From an uncultured bacterium (lineage in GTDB: Bacteria > Patescibacteria > Microgenomatia > Levybacterales > UBA12049), in assembly GCA_946885425.1 (NCBI GenBank), contig CAMPGJ010000071.1, positions 1 to 5,951 of the forward strand: a DNA stretch of 5,951 nt, in the 5' to 3' direction. This document shows, piece after piece, positions 3,623 through 5,951 of the stretch; within the stretch, counting starts at the first letter, position 1, and each line of letters begins with the position of its first letter. The notes below the pieces were generated by a model that worked only from the letters and a program-made list of their open reading frames with translations, ran no database searches and was not told the origin of the DNA. A program made the position numbers and the translations under genes.

Positions 3623-5766
3623 TGTCTGGACATTCTGCCTTGATCCTTTGGCTTGCTGACGCAGCAAAAGAAGATATTGCTACAGTAGGAAAACATGCTC
3701 TATCTTTAGGAAAACTAGCTGAACATGGTTTTCCTATTCCCGACGGATTTGTCATCACATCCCGCGCCTACTACCAATTTATCCAGGAAAATAATCTTGC
3801 TGATAAGATACATGGTATCCTCGCTACAGTTAGCTATGAACACCCTGAATTACTCATGCAAGTATCAGCGAATATACGCAAACTCTTCATGCATGGTCAT
3901 CTTTCCCCAGATCTGATCAAAGACCTTGATATGGCATATAAAAGAATAGGTGGGGTATTCCATCAATCTCGTGTTAAGATCACCTCATCTGTCACTGCAC
4001 AAAGCTTGCCGGCTGTATCGTTTGCCGGACACCACCACGAGTTTGAAGATATCCATGGGGAAGCAAATTTGATACTCAAAATACGTGAGATCTGGGCATC
4101 ATTTTTTGATCCTGAAGCGCTGTTATCCCGACATCACCAACAATTTGATCACTTCCAGATAGCTGTACCCGTAATCGTCCAAAAGATGGTAAAGCCGGAT
4201 AAATCCGGTGTTATGGTCACCATAGAACCTCTGAAAGGAGATAAAGCAAAAATAATTATTGATGCGGTTGAAGGGAGCATTGAACCATTATTGAAAGGTA
4301 AAGTTATACCTGATCATTATGTAATCAGGAAAAAAGACCTTTCAGTAGATACAAGAGAAGTAAGGAAAAAAACACTTACAGATAATCAAATAATGGATTT
4401 GGCATTGCTTGGGCGCAAGCTGGATAAGACACACTTCCCGCAAATCATTACTTGGGGTATAGAAAAAAGACACATCTATTTCCTTGATATCAAACAGGTA
4501 ATCATTGCAGAAACTCCAGAAAATGCACATGAAGTGCCAGCTCATAGACTCAAACTTCTTCTTCAGGGCGCTGCTATCTCTCCCGGTATGGTAACCGGGC
4601 CGGTACGGATAATTCACAATATAACTGATTCGCAGAAAATTGTTCCGGGTGATATCGCTGTCTTACAGCATATTCATTTTAGTTATTCAAATAACCTCAA
4701 AAAAGCAGGCGCAATCATCTCCGATCACGGAGGACGAACCTCCCATGCATCAATTGCCATCAGGCATCTGGGGATTCCCGCTGTCGTAGGAAGTAGCAAC
4801 GCCACAGAAAAACTACGCAATGGTATGGTCGTCACCGTCAACGGCAGCCGAGGTGAAGTATATGAAGGCTCCCCACACCAATCTAAAACTTCAGAAGAAA
4901 ACTCTCAACTCTCAACTCCCAACTCTCAACTTAAAACCTCTACCCGCGTTTATGTCACACTTTCCCACAGCTCTCTTATAGAAAAGACAGCTCAAGAACA
5001 TGTCAATGGTGTAGGGCTTCTCAAAGGTGAAATCTTGATGAAAGAGCTTTCTATGACCCCACATGAAGCAATCGAAAAGGGAAAAAGATTAACCTACACC
5101 AGTGAGCTGGCTGAAAAAATTGCACTGTTTTGTAGAGCATTTTATCCACGGCCTATTCTCTACCGTCTTTCTGATACTGGATCTTCTCTTGGACTGCGGG
5201 GCACCTATAGACACCTTCATCACCAAAACCTTCTCAAATTAGAACTGGAGGCAATCAAAGCAGTCAGAAATGACTTGAAGCTGCACAATCTGGGCATAAT
5301 AATTCCAGTAGTGAGAAAAGTTCGGGAATTAGAAGATATCAAGCGTGTCATATCTGATGCAGGATTGCATAGATCAGCAACATTTAAACTCTGGATGACA
5401 GTAGCTACTCCAGCAAATGTGCTCCTGATTGATGCATTTATCAAAGAAGGTATTGATGGCGTCGCGATTGACACGACAGAATTAGCTACGTTTACCTTAG
5501 GCATTGATCCCAAAGATCACGATGTGGCACACTTATTTGATGAGATCGACCCCTCAGTACTGGCTGCTATTGAGCAGGTCATCAAGACAGCAAAGAAACA
5601 TCACATCCCCTCGTCTCTCACCGGGCTCGCTCCATCACTCTATCCTTCATTGCTAGATAAAGCTGTAGGTTGGGGCATAACCGCCGTCAGCGTCAGCCCA
5701 GACGTCATAGACACCACCCGACATAATTTGATGTTGTTTGAGAGAAAACACACGGAGCAGAAGTAA
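3622..5766 (+). CDS. PEP synthase-like three-domain protein with degenerate active sites
   Basis: This 714-residue protein has the architecture of phosphoenolpyruvate synthase (about 790 residues in E. coli): ATP-grasp domain (about 8-295), phosphohistidine swivel (about 310-415) and PEP/pyruvate TIM barrel (about 440-705). The start is supported by ILWLADAAKEDIATVG matching the family N-terminus. The swivel motif GGRTSHASIAIRHLGIPAVV keeps His375. Elsewhere key residues are changed. In the ATP site the RSSAT arginine is Thr121, ED of TAEDLP is Gln127-Ser128, the Glu of IEW is Thr277, and LQxRP reads LDIKQ. In the barrel the metal-binding Glu of the E-x-P-A/S motif is Ala595, NDLTQ reads TELAT, the following Arg is Pro630, and the catalytic Cys of CGQAPS is Thr667. 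The two phosphate-binding arginines appear kept (Arg515, Arg526). Normal PEP synthesis from pyruvate and ATP is therefore unlikely; a regulatory or repurposed phosphohistidine role is possible. An in-frame 7-base repeat lies in the linker at residues 427-439. Confidence 0.88.
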   Translation: MSGHSALILWLADAAKEDIATVGKHALSLGKLAEHGFPIPDGFVITSRAYYQFIQENNLADKIHGILATVSYEHPELLMQVSANIRKLFMHGHLSPDLIKDLDMAYKRIGGVFHQSRVKITSSVTAQSLPAVSFAGHHHEFEDIHGEANLILKIREIWASFFDPEALLSRHHQQFDHFQIAVPVIVQKMVKPDKSGVMVTIEPLKGDKAKIIIDAVEGSIEPLLKGKVIPDHYVIRKKDLSVDTREVRKKTLTDNQIMDLALLGRKLDKTHFPQIITWGIEKRHIYFLDIKQVIIAETPENAHEVPAHRLKLLLQGAAISPGMVTGPVRIIHNITDSQKIVPGDIAVLQHIHFSYSNNLKKAGAIISDHGGRTSHASIAIRHLGIPAVVGSSNATEKLRNGMVVTVNGSRGEVYEGSPHQSKTSEENSQLSTPNSQLKTSTRVYVTLSHSSLIEKTAQEHVNGVGLLKGEILMKELSMTPHEAIEKGKRLTYTSELAEKIALFCRAFYPRPILYRLSDTGSSLGLRGTYRHLHHQNLLKLELEAIKAVRNDLKLHNLGIIIPVVRKVRELEDIKRVISDAGLHRSATFKLWMTVATPANVLLIDAFIKEGIDGVAIDTTELATFTLGIDPKDHDVAHLFDEIDPSVLAAIEQVIKTAKKHHIPSSLTGLAPSLYPSLLDKAVGWGITAVSVSPDVIDTTRHNLMLFERKHTEQK
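4900..4932 (+). repeat. 7-base tandem array inside the PEP-synthase-like gene
   Basis: Four units with consensus AACTCYC (three exact AACTCTC, one AACTCCC), then a partial fifth AACTT. Because three units equal 21 bases, it encodes a 7-residue period: NSQLSTP followed by NSQLKTS (residues 427-440). It lies between the swivel and TIM-barrel domains, where extra length is easiest to tolerate. Confidence 0.8.
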
Positions 5767-5777
5767 GAACTTCCTCA

Positions 5778-5878
5778 ATTGCTTATTACTGATTGCTCAT
5801 TGCGAATTAATTAGATACAAGTACAAACTCCCTGGAATTTCGTCATCAATAAGTAATCAGAAATGAGCAATTAGTAAT
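5778..5878. repeat. Inverted pair of 7-base arrays between convergent genes
   Basis: The left arm (5778-5812) has five units of the form ATTNCTN, for example ATTACTG and ATTGCTC. The right arm (5844-5878) is five units of its reverse complement, for example AAGTAAT and GAGCAAT. With a one-unit shift, 5785-5812 and 5851-5878 pair at about 23 of 28 positions, including one exact unit, around a loop of about 38 nt. It occupies the gap between the rightward PEP-synthase-like gene and a leftward gene, so a transcript from either side would fold it. A bidirectional transcription-end or mRNA-stabilising role is inferred; it lacks a classical GC stem and T-run. Confidence 0.65.
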
Positions 5879-5951
5879 TTACTTAGCTATCGTAAAGTCG
5901 GCTGCGGGGGCGGTGCTTTGGATGGTTAGGGGTTGGGCAAATGGGCGGATG
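5879..5951 (-). CDS. C-terminal end of an unidentified leftward gene (partial)
   Basis: An open frame enters from the right edge and ends at a TAA (5881-5879), giving 23 residues ending PLTIQSTAPAADFTIAK. The composition (alternating hydrophobic residues, Ala/Pro/Thr) and higher GC than the flanking spacer look like real coding sequence, perhaps the last beta strands of a surface or secreted protein. The stop falls immediately beside the 7-base arrays, as expected for a gene end. Too little is present to identify it, and no start is in view. Confidence 0.5.
   Translation of the reverse strand, partial: IRPFAQPLTIQSTAPAADFTIAK

Noticed and set aside
3474..3659. Rightward open frame with a DTLDTLDTFD repeat
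   Set aside because: The peptide is only the 9-bp DNA repeat translated, and it overlaps both promoters.
3482..3667. N-terminal extension of the small membrane protein to 128 residues
   Set aside because: It would translate the promoter, the 9-bp repeats and part of the PEP-synthase-like gene's antisense; the extension is Arg/Ser-rich repeat-derived sequence, and a strong SD marks the ATG at 3481.
4342..5513. Leftward open frames of 91 and 97 codons within the PEP-synthase-like gene
   Set aside because: They are antisense shadows of a well-supported conserved coding frame and have no start signals.

Overview
The window reads as AT-rich bacterial chromosome with compact genes, a standard stop-codon set (TAA, TAG and TGA all end plausible proteins) and intergenic DNA full of short degenerate repeats. 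Divergent family members, a two-component fragment without its kinase, and several genes with short or absent leaders and no Shine-Dalgarno fit a Candidate Phyla Radiation (Patescibacteria-like) genome. That placement is inference: no rRNA or ribosomal protein is present to confirm it.

Layout. Positions 1-196 are non-coding and hold arrays of degenerate 7-base units, two of which form an imperfect inverted repeat. Four leftward genes follow, in transcription order: a 303-residue protein with a possible protein-kinase-like fold (2982-2071), a 296-residue protein with a charged N-terminus and a duplicated hydrophobic hairpin (2009-1119), a histidine-phosphotransfer (HPt) protein (1052-675) and a single-domain CheY-like response regulator (562-197). 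The Hpt gene has a near-consensus sigma70 promoter in the preceding gap, and the 296-residue gene has its own extended -10 promoter. A 95-bp palindromic intergenic element lies between hpt and the regulator gene.

Positions 2998-3621 form a distinct block: a densely self-complementary segment that may be a structured RNA (3054-3230), a leftward 66-residue two-helix membrane protein (3481-3281) with the only clear Shine-Dalgarno in the window, and a 13-bp perfect inverted repeat (3067-3079 and 3521-3533) bracketing both. Right of it, a 9-bp tandem repeat carries the -35 element of a rightward promoter that appears to start transcription exactly on the ATG of the next gene.

Positions 3622-5766 encode a 714-residue phosphoenolpyruvate-synthase-like protein. 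It keeps the three-domain order (ATP-grasp, phosphohistidine swivel, TIM barrel) and the swivelling His375, but has lost most family catalytic residues at both active sites, so it looks like a pseudoenzyme or strongly repurposed enzyme. A 7-base repeat array has been absorbed in frame into its interdomain linker. The window ends with an inverted pair of 7-base arrays between this gene and the C-terminal end of a leftward gene cut by the window edge.

Possible common theme (inference): the Hpt, receiver, kinase-like and phosphohistidine-domain proteins could all belong to phosphoryl-transfer signalling, but no operon spans all of them and no histidine kinase is visible.
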